Part shown: positions 49,793 to 58,812 of the stretch, in pieces
How positions within the stretch are numbered: the stretch's first letter is position 1
How the letters are laid out: each line of letters opens with the position of its first letter
DNA from: Paenibacillus uliginis N3/975
GTDB taxonomy: Bacteria > Bacillota > Bacilli > Paenibacillales > Paenibacillaceae
Direction: 5' to 3'
Length of the DNA stretch: 64,000 nucleotides
NCBI RefSeq assembly: GCF_900177425.1
Contig: NZ_LT840184.1
Location: forward strand, 895,487 to 959,486
Made by a program: the position numbers and the translations under genes
The notes under the pieces: generated by a model
Told to the model about the DNA's origin: nothing
Databases searched by the model: none
The model's input: only the letters and a program-made list of their open reading frames with translations

Positions 49793-50704
49793 ATGCAGGA
49801 ACCGCTTGTAAGGCTGATGGGTGTGACGAAAATAATCGCATCTAAGGCATTGGTCCAGGATCTTACTCTGGACATTCCCGCAGGTCAGGTATTTGGCTTT
49901 TTGGGGCCGAATGGTGCGGGGAAGACAACGACGATCCGGATGATGGTCGGTTTGATGTCGATTACGAAAGGGGATATTCTCATCGGGGGGCATAGTATCC
50001 GTGAGAACTATGAAAAGGCCTCTTCTCAAATTGGCGCAATTGTTGAGAATCCGGAAATGTATAAGTTCTTGACAGGTTATAAAAATTTGGTCCATTATGC
50101 TCGGATGATGCCCGGCATTTCAGAACAGCGTATTCACGAGGTGGTAGAGCTAGTCGGACTTACGGACCGGATTCACGATAAAGTGAAAACCTATTCCCTC
50201 GGTATGCGGCAAAGATTAGGCGTAGCACAAGCACTGCTGCATCGGCCGAAGCTGCTCATACTGGACGAGCCAACCAATGGACTTGATCCGCAGGGAATCA
50301 GGGAGCTTCGCGACTATTTACGCAAATTAAGCCGTGAAGAGGGAACAACGGTATTCGTTTCCAGCCACCTTCTGTCCGAAATGGAGCTTATGTGTGATAC
50401 GGTTGGCGTCATTCAAAACGGCAAGCTGATCGATATACGGCAGCTGCGTACTTCAGAAGGAGAACGGGCATTCGAGGAAACAGCCTTCGAAGTAAGTGAT
50501 GTTCCGCGAGCTGTTCAGCTGCTGGAAACCTTTCAGCACAGAGTGCACGGAAACCGGGTTATTATCCGTGGAGACCGCAATGCGATTGCTGAGATCAATG
50601 CAGACTTTGTGCGTGGCGGTGTTCAGGTGTATGGAATACAGCCAATCACCACATCGCTTGAGGATCAATTTTTGGAGATGACGGGAAGTGAAAGCCATGA
50701 CTGA
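49793..50704 (+). CDS. ABC transporter ATP-binding protein (bacitracin/lantibiotic-type)
   Basis: A 303-residue ATPase. Walker A is GPNGAGKTTT, the signature YSLGMRQRLGVA, Walker B LLILDEPTNGLD, and the switch His is in VSSHLLSEME. The extra C-terminal 80 residues are usual for the BcrA/LtnF/NatA group. It pairs with the permease that follows and overlaps it. Possible roles are peptide antibiotic self-protection or general ABC-2 export; the cargo is unknown. The start follows AAAGGAG. Confidence 0.9.
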   Translation: MQEPLVRLMGVTKIIASKALVQDLTLDIPAGQVFGFLGPNGAGKTTTIRMMVGLMSITKGDILIGGHSIRENYEKASSQIGAIVENPEMYKFLTGYKNLVHYARMMPGISEQRIHEVVELVGLTDRIHDKVKTYSLGMRQRLGVAQALLHRPKLLILDEPTNGLDPQGIRELRDYLRKLSREEGTTVFVSSHLLSEMELMCDTVGVIQNGKLIDIRQLRTSEGERAFEETAFEVSDVPRAVQLLETFQHRVHGNRVIIRGDRNAIAEINADFVRGGVQVYGIQPITTSLEDQFLEMTGSESHD

Positions 50705-51470
50705 TTTTTTTAAGCTTATCGCCAATGAGAATATGAAGATATACAGCCGAGTCCGCACATGGGTGATGATCGGGATTCTGGCCGCTTTTAATGTGCTTAT
50801 GCCCGTTCTCATGTACTTAACCGGAGCGTCAATGGATCTTTGGACATCCTTTACGTGGACAGAGAGTTTTACCTTTATGCTGAACACGATATTTACAGTA
50901 GTTATCGCCGCAGATATGGTGGCGGGGGAGTTTACGTGGGGCACAATCAAGCTCCTGTTAATCCGCCCTTGGAGCCGGGGAAAGATCTTAATGTCCAAAT
51001 TTCTGGCTTTGATTCTATTCTCCCTGCTTGGGACGATGATCGTGGCGGTTGTTGGCATGTTATCGTCGGCGTTGTTATTCTCCGGTGAGTCTGCGATCTC
51101 CTTGAGTTCGGAAGGGGCCGGTATGGAAGCTTCGGCGCTCCTGCTACTGACCGATTACATTGAACTGTTCGTTATTGCGCTTATCGCTTTCATGATTTCC
51201 ACCGCTTTTCGCTCCAGCAGTCTTGCTATCGGATTATCGATGCTCATGTTGTTTACGAAGGATTTGTTCGGCTTGTTGTTAAACCCCGAAAAATATGAGT
51301 GGGCGAAATATATTTTGTTTCTCCATATTGATCTCAGCGATTACATTCATTCATCTGTTGGGCCCGGCGGGGTCGGGATCGGATTCTCTATCGCTGTGTT
51401 AGTCGGGTATTGTTTAATATTTGCGCTTGTATCCTGGTGGGCTTTCTCCAAAAGAGATGTTTCCGCATGA
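50697..51470 (+). CDS. ABC-2 type permease
   Basis: A 257-residue membrane protein with six likely helices (WVMIGILAAFNVLMPVLMYL first, YCLIFALVSWWAFSKRD last) and the usual ABC-2 motif AADMVAGEFTWGTIKLLLIRPWSR after helix 2. It forms the channel for the ATPase encoded directly upstream. The ATG lies within the end of the ATPase gene; a GTG three codons earlier is also possible. Confidence 0.88.
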   Translation: MTDFFKLIANENMKIYSRVRTWVMIGILAAFNVLMPVLMYLTGASMDLWTSFTWTESFTFMLNTIFTVVIAADMVAGEFTWGTIKLLLIRPWSRGKILMSKFLALILFSLLGTMIVAVVGMLSSALLFSGESAISLSSEGAGMEASALLLLTDYIELFVIALIAFMISTAFRSSSLAIGLSMLMLFTKDLFGLLLNPEKYEWAKYILFLHIDLSDYIHSSVGPGGVGIGFSIAVLVGYCLIFALVSWWAFSKRDVSA

Positions 51471-51503
51471 TATTTTAGAGGTCGTTATTATTCCGGTAAG
51501 ATA

Positions 51504-51544
51504 AAAGAGCTCCTTCGGCAGATTTGCTGTCGAAGGGGCTCTTT
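51504..51544. terminator. Bidirectional terminator between the permease and bactofilin genes
   Basis: AAAGAGCTCCTTCG pairs with CGAAGGGGCTCTTT over about 13 bp, and an inner CAG/CTG stem extends it. It is shared by two convergent transcripts. Confidence 0.85.
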
Positions 51545-51620
51545 AGGTTGAATGTGTATGGCACCGTGAATGACCCCGCAGGGCCCCGGTAGACCGTGAG
51601 GAGAGTGGATTAATATTTCG

Positions 51621-52040
51621 TTACCCTGCTTCGGGTCTTTGCATGGGTACCGTCTCAAGAGCTGACTTGGTAGGCTCAATGCCAGCCGCCGGACTCTCCA
51701 TGTGACTCGCCCCATTAAGAACGCCGCCCTCCATAATAATAAGAGATGAAGCAATGACATCACCATGCATTTGTCCGGTTGGGGTGATGGTCAGCTTACC
51801 CTCGGCTGCGATATCGCCGTACACCTTACCCGCTATGATCACTTCTTTGGCTGAAATGTTGGAGCGTGCAACTGCGCTCTCACCGATGGTCACGTTACCC
51901 TGGCTTTCAATGGTGCCATTAAATTTTCCATCGATCCTCAGATCTGCGTCGCAGTTCAGAGCACCCTCAACATGGCTGCCCTGACTGATAAGTGTGCTAG
52001 TGCCCGCAGATGAAAACTTTTTTCTCTTAGACTTTTTCAC
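51621..52040 (-). CDS. Bactofilin (polymer-forming cytoskeletal protein)
   Basis: A 139-residue protein with a central right-handed beta-helix of short repeats (LISQGSHVEGALNCDADLRI, DGKFNGTIESQGNVTIGESA, EVIIAGKVYGDIAAEGKLTI) and short disordered ends. Bactofilins polymerise without nucleotide and position wall enzymes. It is encoded 22 bases after an M23 peptidase gene on the same strand. This pair is common, and bactofilins often recruit such peptidases. Confidence 0.92.
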   Translation of the reverse strand: MKKSKRKKFSSAGTSTLISQGSHVEGALNCDADLRIDGKFNGTIESQGNVTIGESAVARSNISAKEVIIAGKVYGDIAAEGKLTITPTGQMHGDVIASSLIIMEGGVLNGASHMESPAAGIEPTKSALETVPMQRPEAG

Positions 52041-52062
52041 ACCAAAAACCTCCTTATCACTT

Positions 52063-53031
52063 TTATTGAACGTACGGCAGCGGGTTTACGGTCTGGTTGT
52101 TTTTGACGACCTGAAAGTGAAGATGCGGACCGGTACTGCGTCCTGTGTTCCCAAGCCTGCCAATACGTTCGCCTTGCCCAACCTGATCTCCGGCCTGAAC
52201 ATCTAGGCTGTCGAGGTGCATATACCATGTCTCGAGCCCGTTCGGATGACGTACAACGATGTACAATCCTCGTACACCACTTCGTTCCGCTGTAGTTACA
52301 GTGCCTGAACCAGCGGCAAATACTGGATCACCTCGCTCCCCAGCGATATCGATTCCGGCATGATAGGCGGACCGTCCGTTAAACGGATCGTGTCGATAAC
52401 CAAAACTGGAGGTAAGGCGCTTGGAGAGCGTGGGCCACTGGGTTGGATTTCCTTCACGTTTACTTTGAGTCTCAACGGCCTGATCCAGCGTCTTGGGAAT
52501 ATGGCTCTCCATCGTCTTGATCAGGTCCTGTATGGCCTCAAAATCATCTTTCGTTTCTTCAGCCAAATCGAGCATTTCGTTCTCATGAACAGCAATATAC
52601 TCCCCTCCGACATTGCCGCTGTCCAGAGACAGAGAGGACGTCTCCTCTCCAGCAGAGCCGTGTTTTTGGATGAACTGCTGCAGCTCAAGCTCCAGTTCCT
52701 TTACCCGCTTCATCTGTGTTTTGGTCTGTGCGGCTTCACTAGAGAGCTGGATAATCGCTTTATTCAGCCGCTCAATCGCTTCTTCTTTGTTGGTAACGGT
52801 AACTTCCATTTTGAGCGATTCCAAGCTTTTGAGTGTAAGTTGCTGTTCCAGCTCCGAAATCGTACGCGCAGAGTTGATTTGCATGGAAACAATCAGACTC
52901 GATATAGAAAGGATTGCAGCAGCGGGTACAGCGATCATCAATGGCTTGGATAAATGAACCTGTTTGACCGAGTGCTGGGCATCGCGGAGCACCAGCAAGG
53001 TCATACGTTGTTTCCGGCGCTTGTTCTTCAT
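52063..53031 (-). CDS. M23 family peptidase with N-terminal membrane anchor and coiled coil
   Basis: A 322-residue protein. There is one membrane helix (PLMIAVPAAAILSISSLIVS) and a periplasm-side coiled coil (residues 55-125). The C-terminal LytM domain has FGYRHDPFNGRSAYHAGIDI, with the metal His and Asp, and HLHFQV. It should cut peptide bridges in peptidoglycan. Start ATG 53031 has AAAGGGG; two longer in-frame starts are possible but have weaker sites. The operon with bactofilin suggests a shape or localised wall remodelling function. Confidence 0.92.
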   Translation of the reverse strand: MKNKRRKQRMTLLVLRDAQHSVKQVHLSKPLMIAVPAAAILSISSLIVSMQINSARTISELEQQLTLKSLESLKMEVTVTNKEEAIERLNKAIIQLSSEAAQTKTQMKRVKELELELQQFIQKHGSAGEETSSLSLDSGNVGGEYIAVHENEMLDLAEETKDDFEAIQDLIKTMESHIPKTLDQAVETQSKREGNPTQWPTLSKRLTSSFGYRHDPFNGRSAYHAGIDIAGERGDPVFAAGSGTVTTAERSGVRGLYIVVRHPNGLETWYMHLDSLDVQAGDQVGQGERIGRLGNTGRSTGPHLHFQVVKNNQTVNPLPYVQ

Positions 53032-53260
53032 GGCATCCCCTTTCATTATTTCTATGTGCAGCAAAGGTAACGATAAAAGAGTTGGACGGATCCTTATTCT
53101 CTATGTATTCTACTTTTGCGAGAAACATGTCATAAATATTAGAAGAAGATGATGGTAGTGTTCATTCTTGTTGCTGATTGGGTATGTGTTGAATAAATAC
53201 ATAATTGAATGGTCAATGATGTAGTTATCCATATTTTTTCTAAGTTAGGGGGCTGCCGGT

Positions 53261-54691
53261 ATGCTGTGGCTTCTGCTTGCACTTATCGCATTCATATGCC
53301 AAATGGCTGCGGTGCTGTTGCTGGAATTCAGAAATCCGTCCAAGACCGTTGCGTGGTTGTTTATTTTATTTTGTTTGCCGCTGGTCGGCTTTGTGCTCTA
53401 TTTTTTCATGGCTCAAGACTATCAGCATCGTCTGAAGATTCGTAACCGGGGAACACGTCTGTTTCAGGAGATTAAGGAGCAGTTGTGGAAAAAAGCAGCC
53501 GTGGTCCAGCAAGCATCAGACATGCATAATGACGAATTCCATCATAATCTCCGCCTCTTCAATTTGCTGAACCATCTTTCGGAAAGTCCTATCACGGGGT
53601 GTAACCGAAGCAAGGTTTTGACCGATGGAGAGGAGACATATGCGGCTATGCTTCAGGCCATGGAAAAGGCGAAAGATCATATCCACGTTGAGTTTTATAT
53701 TTTTCGTCATGACACGATCGGGACGAAGTTTCAGGATGTGATGATCCGTAAAGCCAAGGAAGGCGTCAAGGTACGCCTTATTTGCGACGGACTGGGCAGC
53801 TACAAGCTAAAAAATTCGTTTGTACGCCGGTTTAAAGAGTCGGGGGTGGAGGTTCATTTTTTCCTTCCAGCGATGATTTCGGTGTTAAATCGTAGAATCA
53901 ATTACCGGAACCACCGGAAAATCGTGATCGTTGACGGAATCGTGGGCTTTCTCGGTGGTATTAATGTCGGCGACGATTATTTAGGGAAATATCAGAAAAT
54001 GGGCTACTGGCGGGATACGCATCTGGAAGTGGAGGGGGACGCGGTTTATTTTTTGCAGAATGTTTTTCTTCAGGACTGGAAGCTTGCCGCAGGGGAGAAG
54101 ATTGTAGATCTGAGTCTGTTTCCCAAACACCACTGTACGGGTGAAGAACAGGTACAGATATTGAGCAGCGGACCTGATATGACCTGGAACGCGATTCAGG
54201 AAATGTGCTTCGGCTCCATCTCGGTGGCTAAGGAACGGATTTGGATTACTACACCGTACTTTATTCCGGACGAAGGATTATTCGAAGCAATCAAGACGGC
54301 GGCTGTCAGCGGTGTGGATGTGCGCATTATTATTCCGGACAAGGCGGATTCCCGTCTTGTTAAGCTGGCTTCACTGTCTTACGTGGAAGATCTACTGACG
54401 GCAGGGGTAAGATTTTACGAATACAAAAAAGGGTTTATTCATGCAAAGGTGCTGATCGTTGATGATTTGATTGGTTCCGTTGGCACGGCGAATATGGATA
54501 TGCGAAGCTTTTTTTGTAATTTCGAGCTGACTGCTGTTCTGTTCGATAAGGAGCCGATTAAGCGTTTAGTTTCCGATTTTGAGGAGGATCTGCGCAATAG
54601 TGGTTTGATTGATACCCAGAAATTTCACGAACGGGGAAGGCTGCAGAAGGTTACAGAAATATTAAGTAGAATGCTGTCTCCATTGCTATAA
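53261..54691 (+). CDS. cls: Cardiolipin synthase
   Basis: A 476-residue phospholipase D-type enzyme with two N-terminal membrane helices (LLLALIAFICQMAAVLLLEF and AWLFILFCLPLVGFVLYFFM) and two HKD motifs: NHRKIVIVDGIVGFLGGIN and HAKVLIVDDLIGSVGTANMD. It joins two phosphatidylglycerol molecules to give cardiolipin and glycerol at the membrane. Length is as expected. ATG 53261 has TTAGGGGG in front. It appears to be a single-gene unit. Confidence 0.94.
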   Translation: MLWLLLALIAFICQMAAVLLLEFRNPSKTVAWLFILFCLPLVGFVLYFFMAQDYQHRLKIRNRGTRLFQEIKEQLWKKAAVVQQASDMHNDEFHHNLRLFNLLNHLSESPITGCNRSKVLTDGEETYAAMLQAMEKAKDHIHVEFYIFRHDTIGTKFQDVMIRKAKEGVKVRLICDGLGSYKLKNSFVRRFKESGVEVHFFLPAMISVLNRRINYRNHRKIVIVDGIVGFLGGINVGDDYLGKYQKMGYWRDTHLEVEGDAVYFLQNVFLQDWKLAAGEKIVDLSLFPKHHCTGEEQVQILSSGPDMTWNAIQEMCFGSISVAKERIWITTPYFIPDEGLFEAIKTAAVSGVDVRIIIPDKADSRLVKLASLSYVEDLLTAGVRFYEYKKGFIHAKVLIVDDLIGSVGTANMDMRSFFCNFELTAVLFDKEPIKRLVSDFEEDLRNSGLIDTQKFHERGRLQKVTEILSRMLSPLL

Positions 54692-54850
54692 ACGATGTTT
54701 AAAACGGTGAAAAATAAATGATTAAGCGTTGCGATCTGTTTAATCTTGGAATTCCGTATATCGCCCCTTTCATTTTGTGTTAAAATAAATATATAAATAA
54801 AGCTTATAAATATACACTTGGCTTTATTGCAAAATGATCGGGGGAATTTT

Positions 54851-55813
54851 ATGTCCAGTGAATTAAATGTTCTATCACAACCGCCGCAGTCATCGCAATC
54901 TCAACAGCAGTCGCAGCCGCAAATGCAACCAACACAACAGCCACAGCCGGAAAAGCCAACCTCGAGATCACTCCAAGCAAGACTTCTCCGCCGGTTTATA
55001 TTTTTGACGCTTGGAGCAACATTGATGGCCGTCGGTCTGGAGATATTTCTCGTGCCGAACCGTATTATCGACGGTGGAATTACTGGAATCTCGATTATGG
55101 TTTCGCATATCACCCAAATACCACTTGGCGTTTTCCTCACACTCTTCAATCTTCCTTTCTTATTTATGGGGTATAAGCAAATCGGCAAAACGTTTGCGTT
55201 GTCCACACTTTTCGCCGTTTTGGTTATGTCGGTAGGGACTTACTTTCTTCATCCGGTGTCCCCGCTTACCATTGATCCGCTTCTGGCTGCTGTTTTTGGC
55301 GGCGTTATACTCGGGATCGGCGTCGGTTTGGTTATCCGCTCGGGCGGATCGCTTGACGGCACAGAGATCGTAGCCATCCTGATAAACAAAAAAGCACCGT
55401 TCTCTGTCGGTGAAATCGTCATGTTCATTAACTTCTTTATTCTCGGCAGTGCAGGCTTCATCTTTGGTTGGGATCATGCGATGTACTCTCTCATTGCGTA
55501 TTACTTGGCTTTCAAATTGATTGATATTACGATCGAAGGTATTGATCAATCCAAATCGGTATGGATTATAAGCGAGAAGTATAAGGAAATAGGCGATGCG
55601 CTCACTCAGCGTCTGGGTCGAGGTGTAACTTATCTGGATGGGGAAGGTGCTTATACCGGTGACAGCAAGAAGGTTATTTTTGTAGTCATTACCCGGCTTG
55701 AGGAAGCGAAGCTGAAATCCATCGTTGAAGACTGGGACTCCCAAGCGTTTCTTGCGGTTGGTAACATTCACGATGTGAAGGGCGGCCGTTTCAAGAAGAA
55801 AGATATTCACTAA
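54851..55813 (+). CDS. YitT family membrane protein
   Basis: A 320-residue protein with a Gln/Pro-rich N-terminal tail (SQQQSQPQMQPTQQPQP), five membrane helices of the YitT family (LGATLMAVGLEIFLVPNRII, DGGITGISIMVSH) and a C-terminal soluble DUF2179 domain (VWIISEKYKEIGDALTQRLG, YTGDSKKVIFVVITRLEEAK). The Gln/Pro tail is unusual in this family. The function is unknown, probably transport. ATG 54851 follows GGGGG; upstream in-frame starts are less likely. Confidence 0.9.
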   Translation: MSSELNVLSQPPQSSQSQQQSQPQMQPTQQPQPEKPTSRSLQARLLRRFIFLTLGATLMAVGLEIFLVPNRIIDGGITGISIMVSHITQIPLGVFLTLFNLPFLFMGYKQIGKTFALSTLFAVLVMSVGTYFLHPVSPLTIDPLLAAVFGGVILGIGVGLVIRSGGSLDGTEIVAILINKKAPFSVGEIVMFINFFILGSAGFIFGWDHAMYSLIAYYLAFKLIDITIEGIDQSKSVWIISEKYKEIGDALTQRLGRGVTYLDGEGAYTGDSKKVIFVVITRLEEAKLKSIVEDWDSQAFLAVGNIHDVKGGRFKKKDIH

Positions 55814-55852
55814 AGTGCTATAGAAGAATGAGACTTAAAATTATTAGCCGAA

Positions 55853-56018
55853 GCATCACTACGAATGCGGATTATTCTTCCGATCGCTGTTGCCCCCAGA
55901 TTTCTTTTATGTATTTATATAACGTTGAAATCCGGGGACAAAGGCGACCTCTGTCGTTTCTCCAGAATAATTCCGCCTTCTCCGTTGAAGTTCTTCTATA
56001 TCTTTAGTTCAATCTATA
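55853..56018 (-). repeat. Dispersed repeat, copy 2 (166 bp)
   Basis: The reverse complement of this stretch matches the element at 32608-32813: GCATCACTACG, CGATCGCTGTTGCCCCC, GGGGACAAAGGCGACC, GCCTTCTCCGTT and TCTTTAGTTCAATCTATA occur in order. CCCCCAGATTT pairs with AAATCCGGGG, and base changes between copies keep the pairing (G-T in place of A-T). It has one AACGGAGAAGGC unit where copy 1 has two. It also fills a gap between convergent genes. Confidence 0.8.
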
Positions 56019-56029
56019 AGGGGATAATA

Positions 56030-56063
56030 AACAAACCGCTCCGGTATTCTGGAGCGGTTTGTT
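56030..56063. terminator. Terminator between YitT and DUF2167 genes
   Basis: AACAAACCGCTCC pairs perfectly with GGAGCGGTTTGTT around an 8-base loop. It is next to repeat copy 2 and can serve both convergent genes. Confidence 0.85.
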
Positions 56064-56074
56064 GTTGAATGTAA

Positions 56075-56965
56075 TTATGAGACTGGATGATCAGGACCTT
56101 GCGTTTCCTGCGTTGTAGAAGAAGTCTCTTGAGTCTCGTCCTTGCTGCGGCGTGTCTTCTTACGTAGCCAATTGAATACTCCGACAATGACAGCAACGAT
56201 TACATACCAAAACTTTTTGAGCAATAGCAGGAGGCCGACCTTCTTGGCAACAGCCAAACCTGCACCTCCGAGAATCAAACCGGTTAAGCCCATCTCGGCA
56301 ACCTTATCGGTGGACTCATCGAAATCCTCATAACGCTCTCCTTGAACAGCTGAAAATTTCGGTAAAATCTCATTGGACAGAATTGCTGCCGCTTCTTTGC
56401 GGTTTTCGGAATCGCTAACGAGCACAACGCTAATATAACCTTCACGGGTAAGCAGCCTTACCTCATAATTTACAAATGGCTTTTTCTCAGCATTCTCCAG
56501 CAAAAGAGACCAGGTCAAGTTTTTTGTACTATGGTCATAGAATGGTTCAACATCCCATCCCGTAACAAAAATATGGTCGCTGGCAGCTTTTTCTTCGTTC
56601 TGTGCTTCGGTGCCCTCTTTAATCTGCTTAAGAAGTTTGTCCGGCTTGATCTTTTCCTTCTCTGCGTTTTTGATATGACCCGAATCAACATAGTCAAAAT
56701 ATACAAACCAGTCTTGATCTTCGATCGGACCAATACCGGCAACCTCCTGCCCTGACAGGATGTTTCCCTGCATTGTTGAGAACTTTTTAACGTCTTCTTT
56801 ATTCAGATAGAAGAAATCTTTACCGAGATCAAGCGTTCCTACAGTTCCGATCTCGACCTTAACACCATCCCCGCCTTCTACCGGGGTAATACCGCTTCCG
56901 GTAGCTCCTGCGACGGTAGGGAGTGCTAACATCAGTACAATCAATAAGCTAAAAATTCGTTTCAC
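56075..56965 (-). CDS. DUF2167 membrane-anchored protein
   Basis: A 296-residue protein with a signal peptide (FSLLIVLMLALPTVAGATG), a DUF2167 extracytoplasmic domain (FYLNKEDVKKFSTMQGN, PIEDQDWFVYFDYVDSGHIK, VTGWDVEPFYDHSTKNLTWS, VNYEVRLLTREGYISVVLV, YEDFDESTDKVAEMGLTGLI), one C-terminal membrane helix (FWYVIVAVIVGVFNWL) and a polar tail (KDETQETSSTTQETQ). GTG 56965 fits GGAGGA with 7-base spacing; ATG 56980 has none. The family function is unknown. Confidence 0.85.
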   Translation of the reverse strand: MKRIFSLLIVLMLALPTVAGATGSGITPVEGGDGVKVEIGTVGTLDLGKDFFYLNKEDVKKFSTMQGNILSGQEVAGIGPIEDQDWFVYFDYVDSGHIKNAEKEKIKPDKLLKQIKEGTEAQNEEKAASDHIFVTGWDVEPFYDHSTKNLTWSLLLENAEKKPFVNYEVRLLTREGYISVVLVSDSENRKEAAAILSNEILPKFSAVQGERYEDFDESTDKVAEMGLTGLILGGAGLAVAKKVGLLLLLKKFWYVIVAVIVGVFNWLRKKTRRSKDETQETSSTTQETQGPDHPVS

Positions 56966-57383
56966 CAATACATCCTCCAATATCTATAATAGGTCAACCC
57001 AAAACTTTGCACATCATATCACAGCTTACCGATATATACCATATCAGGATTATTTGACGGATTATTTCATAAATATACTCTTATATTCGTATAAGAGGGT
57101 AATTTATATCATTGCATTTCGGGTGTAATAGGACAAAATGAGTGATGAAATTGTCTTGTATTTCATTTACATGATAGAAAATTGTCAGTTTCATGCAGAA
57201 AATGTCGTATGAAAGTGGTTTGTATTCTGAAATATATGTATAAAATGATCGGAAATTCCCATGCTAAACATCCTTTTTAATCCAAATAACTTGTTTATAA
57301 GAACATATGTTTGTTGTAATCATCTAATACACTTGGACATGGTATTTTGATGTTGTTGAGGGTGAAATAGGAGGGATGAGCTC
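56966..57383. other. AT-rich divergent region before the SplB-like gene
   Basis: 418 bases without a gene, strongly AT-rich. It contains the LexA box and promoter at 57291-57320. Promoters for the reverse-strand DUF2167 gene must also lie here, but I cannot pick one. Confidence 0.5.
57291..57320 (+). promoter_or_regulatory. Promoter with LexA box in the spacer
   Basis: TTGTTT (57291-57296), 18 bases, TGTAAT (57315-57320). The spacer contains GAACATATGTTTG (57301-57313), which fits the Gram-positive LexA consensus (cGAACRNRYGTTYG) at every position but the first. LexA binding here would block the promoter. Confidence 0.7.
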
Positions 57384-58577
57384 ATGACCAAAACAATATA
57401 CGAAAAGATAACGGCCAAACAGACATTGAACCGGGTGAAAGAGGAGAAGATGCCTTTTGATTGGTCGATCAATCCTTATCGTGGGTGCGCGCATGGCTGC
57501 AGCTTTTGTTACGCCAGGGCGTTTCAATCGTTCATTGGAATGGGGGCACAAGATGAGTTTCAGCACCATATTTTCATAAAAAATAATGCTGCTGAAGCGC
57601 TGGAGGCACAGCTGGCCGTTATCGCGAGGAAATTCGGTCATGATATCGAAGCGGTCCGCCGACATATCGGTCAGGTGACAATTGGCACAGCTACAGACCC
57701 TTATCAACCTGTTGAGAGCAAGACGGAGATTACCAGGGAATGCCTTAAACTGTTAGCCAAATATCGCATATCCACGAGCATTACGACCCGGTCGCCGCTT
57801 GTGCTCCGGGATCTGGATATTTTGACCCGGATGGATCAAGTCTCGGTCAATATCAGCATTAACACACTGGATGATAATATAATTCATAAATTGGAGCCAG
57901 CTTCGCCTCATCCGGCTAAACGAATGGAGACTGTGCAGCGTTTATCACAGCATGGGATTCGGACAGGAATCTTCGCAGCGCCGGTACTGCCGTTTCTGAC
58001 GGATCGTGAGGAGCAGATGAATCAACTGCTCTATGCTGCTAAGGAGGCAGGTGCGGATTTTGCGATGATTTCTTTATTGCGTTTGTCTCGCGATGTGAAG
58101 GACTGGTACATGCAGACGTTAAGACATCAATTTCCAGAGGTCGTTTCGTTGTATACCAAGTTGTATAGTGGATCGGCTTACGCCGAAGATAGCTATGTTG
58201 CCTCTTTCAAAACGCTGGCAGAGAAATTGCTGTTGAAGTATGAGCTGACCGGCATGTCCAGTGGACGTGGAGGCAGGGCTTCTAATCAGTTTGGCCCCAT
58301 TGCAGAGAATGAGGCACCTTGGGCGGTTTCGACAATTAAGACAGGGGAGGATCAGCTATCAAAGGCCAGGGAAGGTCAACGATCTGGTTCAAGCTTGTCC
58401 GGCTTGGAGAAGTCGGGTGACTTTGAGTTTCCGCGTGACAGTAACGACAAAAACACGGCGGATTTTGCCCCGACACTGACAGAAGGCAAGCGCAGGGGCA
58501 AACTTCCGATTCCATCGAGCCCGGTAGAGCAAGAGGAACTGACGCCGGAGATCGAGCAGTTGTCGTTTCCTTTTTAG
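57384..58577 (+). CDS. SplB-like radical SAM protein (DNA repair photolyase-type, COG1533)
   Basis: A 397-residue radical SAM enzyme. The cluster motif is NPYRGCAHGCSFCYARAF (CxxxCxxC), with GTATDPYQPVE, ISTSITTRSPLVLRDLDIL and VSVNISINTLDD downstream, as in the SplB-related Rv2578c-type group. The C-terminal 110 residues are low in conservation and polar. The family is related to spore photoproduct lyase, but the substrate of this branch is not established. A LexA box in its promoter supports a DNA damage role. ATG 57384 has AGGAGGGATGAGCTC. Confidence 0.88.
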   Translation: MTKTIYEKITAKQTLNRVKEEKMPFDWSINPYRGCAHGCSFCYARAFQSFIGMGAQDEFQHHIFIKNNAAEALEAQLAVIARKFGHDIEAVRRHIGQVTIGTATDPYQPVESKTEITRECLKLLAKYRISTSITTRSPLVLRDLDILTRMDQVSVNISINTLDDNIIHKLEPASPHPAKRMETVQRLSQHGIRTGIFAAPVLPFLTDREEQMNQLLYAAKEAGADFAMISLLRLSRDVKDWYMQTLRHQFPEVVSLYTKLYSGSAYAEDSYVASFKTLAEKLLLKYELTGMSSGRGGRASNQFGPIAENEAPWAVSTIKTGEDQLSKAREGQRSGSSLSGLEKSGDFEFPRDSNDKNTADFAPTLTEGKRRGKLPIPSSPVEQEELTPEIEQLSFPF

Positions 58578-58591
58578 ATATCCTTTATAGA

Positions 58592-58803
58592 GGTTGTTCA
58601 AAAAGTCCGCTTTTGATCACGAAGTGAATCAGGAAGTGGGCTCGGCATCGAATCTTGAATTCAGCCGGTCCTTCCAGTGCTCACGTACCCAAAACGTACG
58701 CTCCGCTCCTCAGTTCCTAGCTTCATCCAACTCAAGCGTTTTGAAAAAACGCACATCGGAAGCATAAGCTTCGGTGCTGAAAACCGACCTTTTTGAACAC
58801 GCA
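58592..58803. mobile_element. MITE-like element with terminal inverted repeats
   Basis: GTTGTTCAAAAAGTCCG near 58593 and CGACCTTTTTGAACAC (58785-58800) are inverted copies of each other with few mismatches and bound about 210 bases. Inside are further palindromes: GAAGCATAAGCTTC and GCGTTTTGAAAAAACGC. There is no coding potential. I recall very similar sequences dispersed in Paenibacillus genomes, but this was not checked. It sits between two convergent genes. Confidence 0.65.
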
Positions 58804-58812
58804 CTTCTAGAA

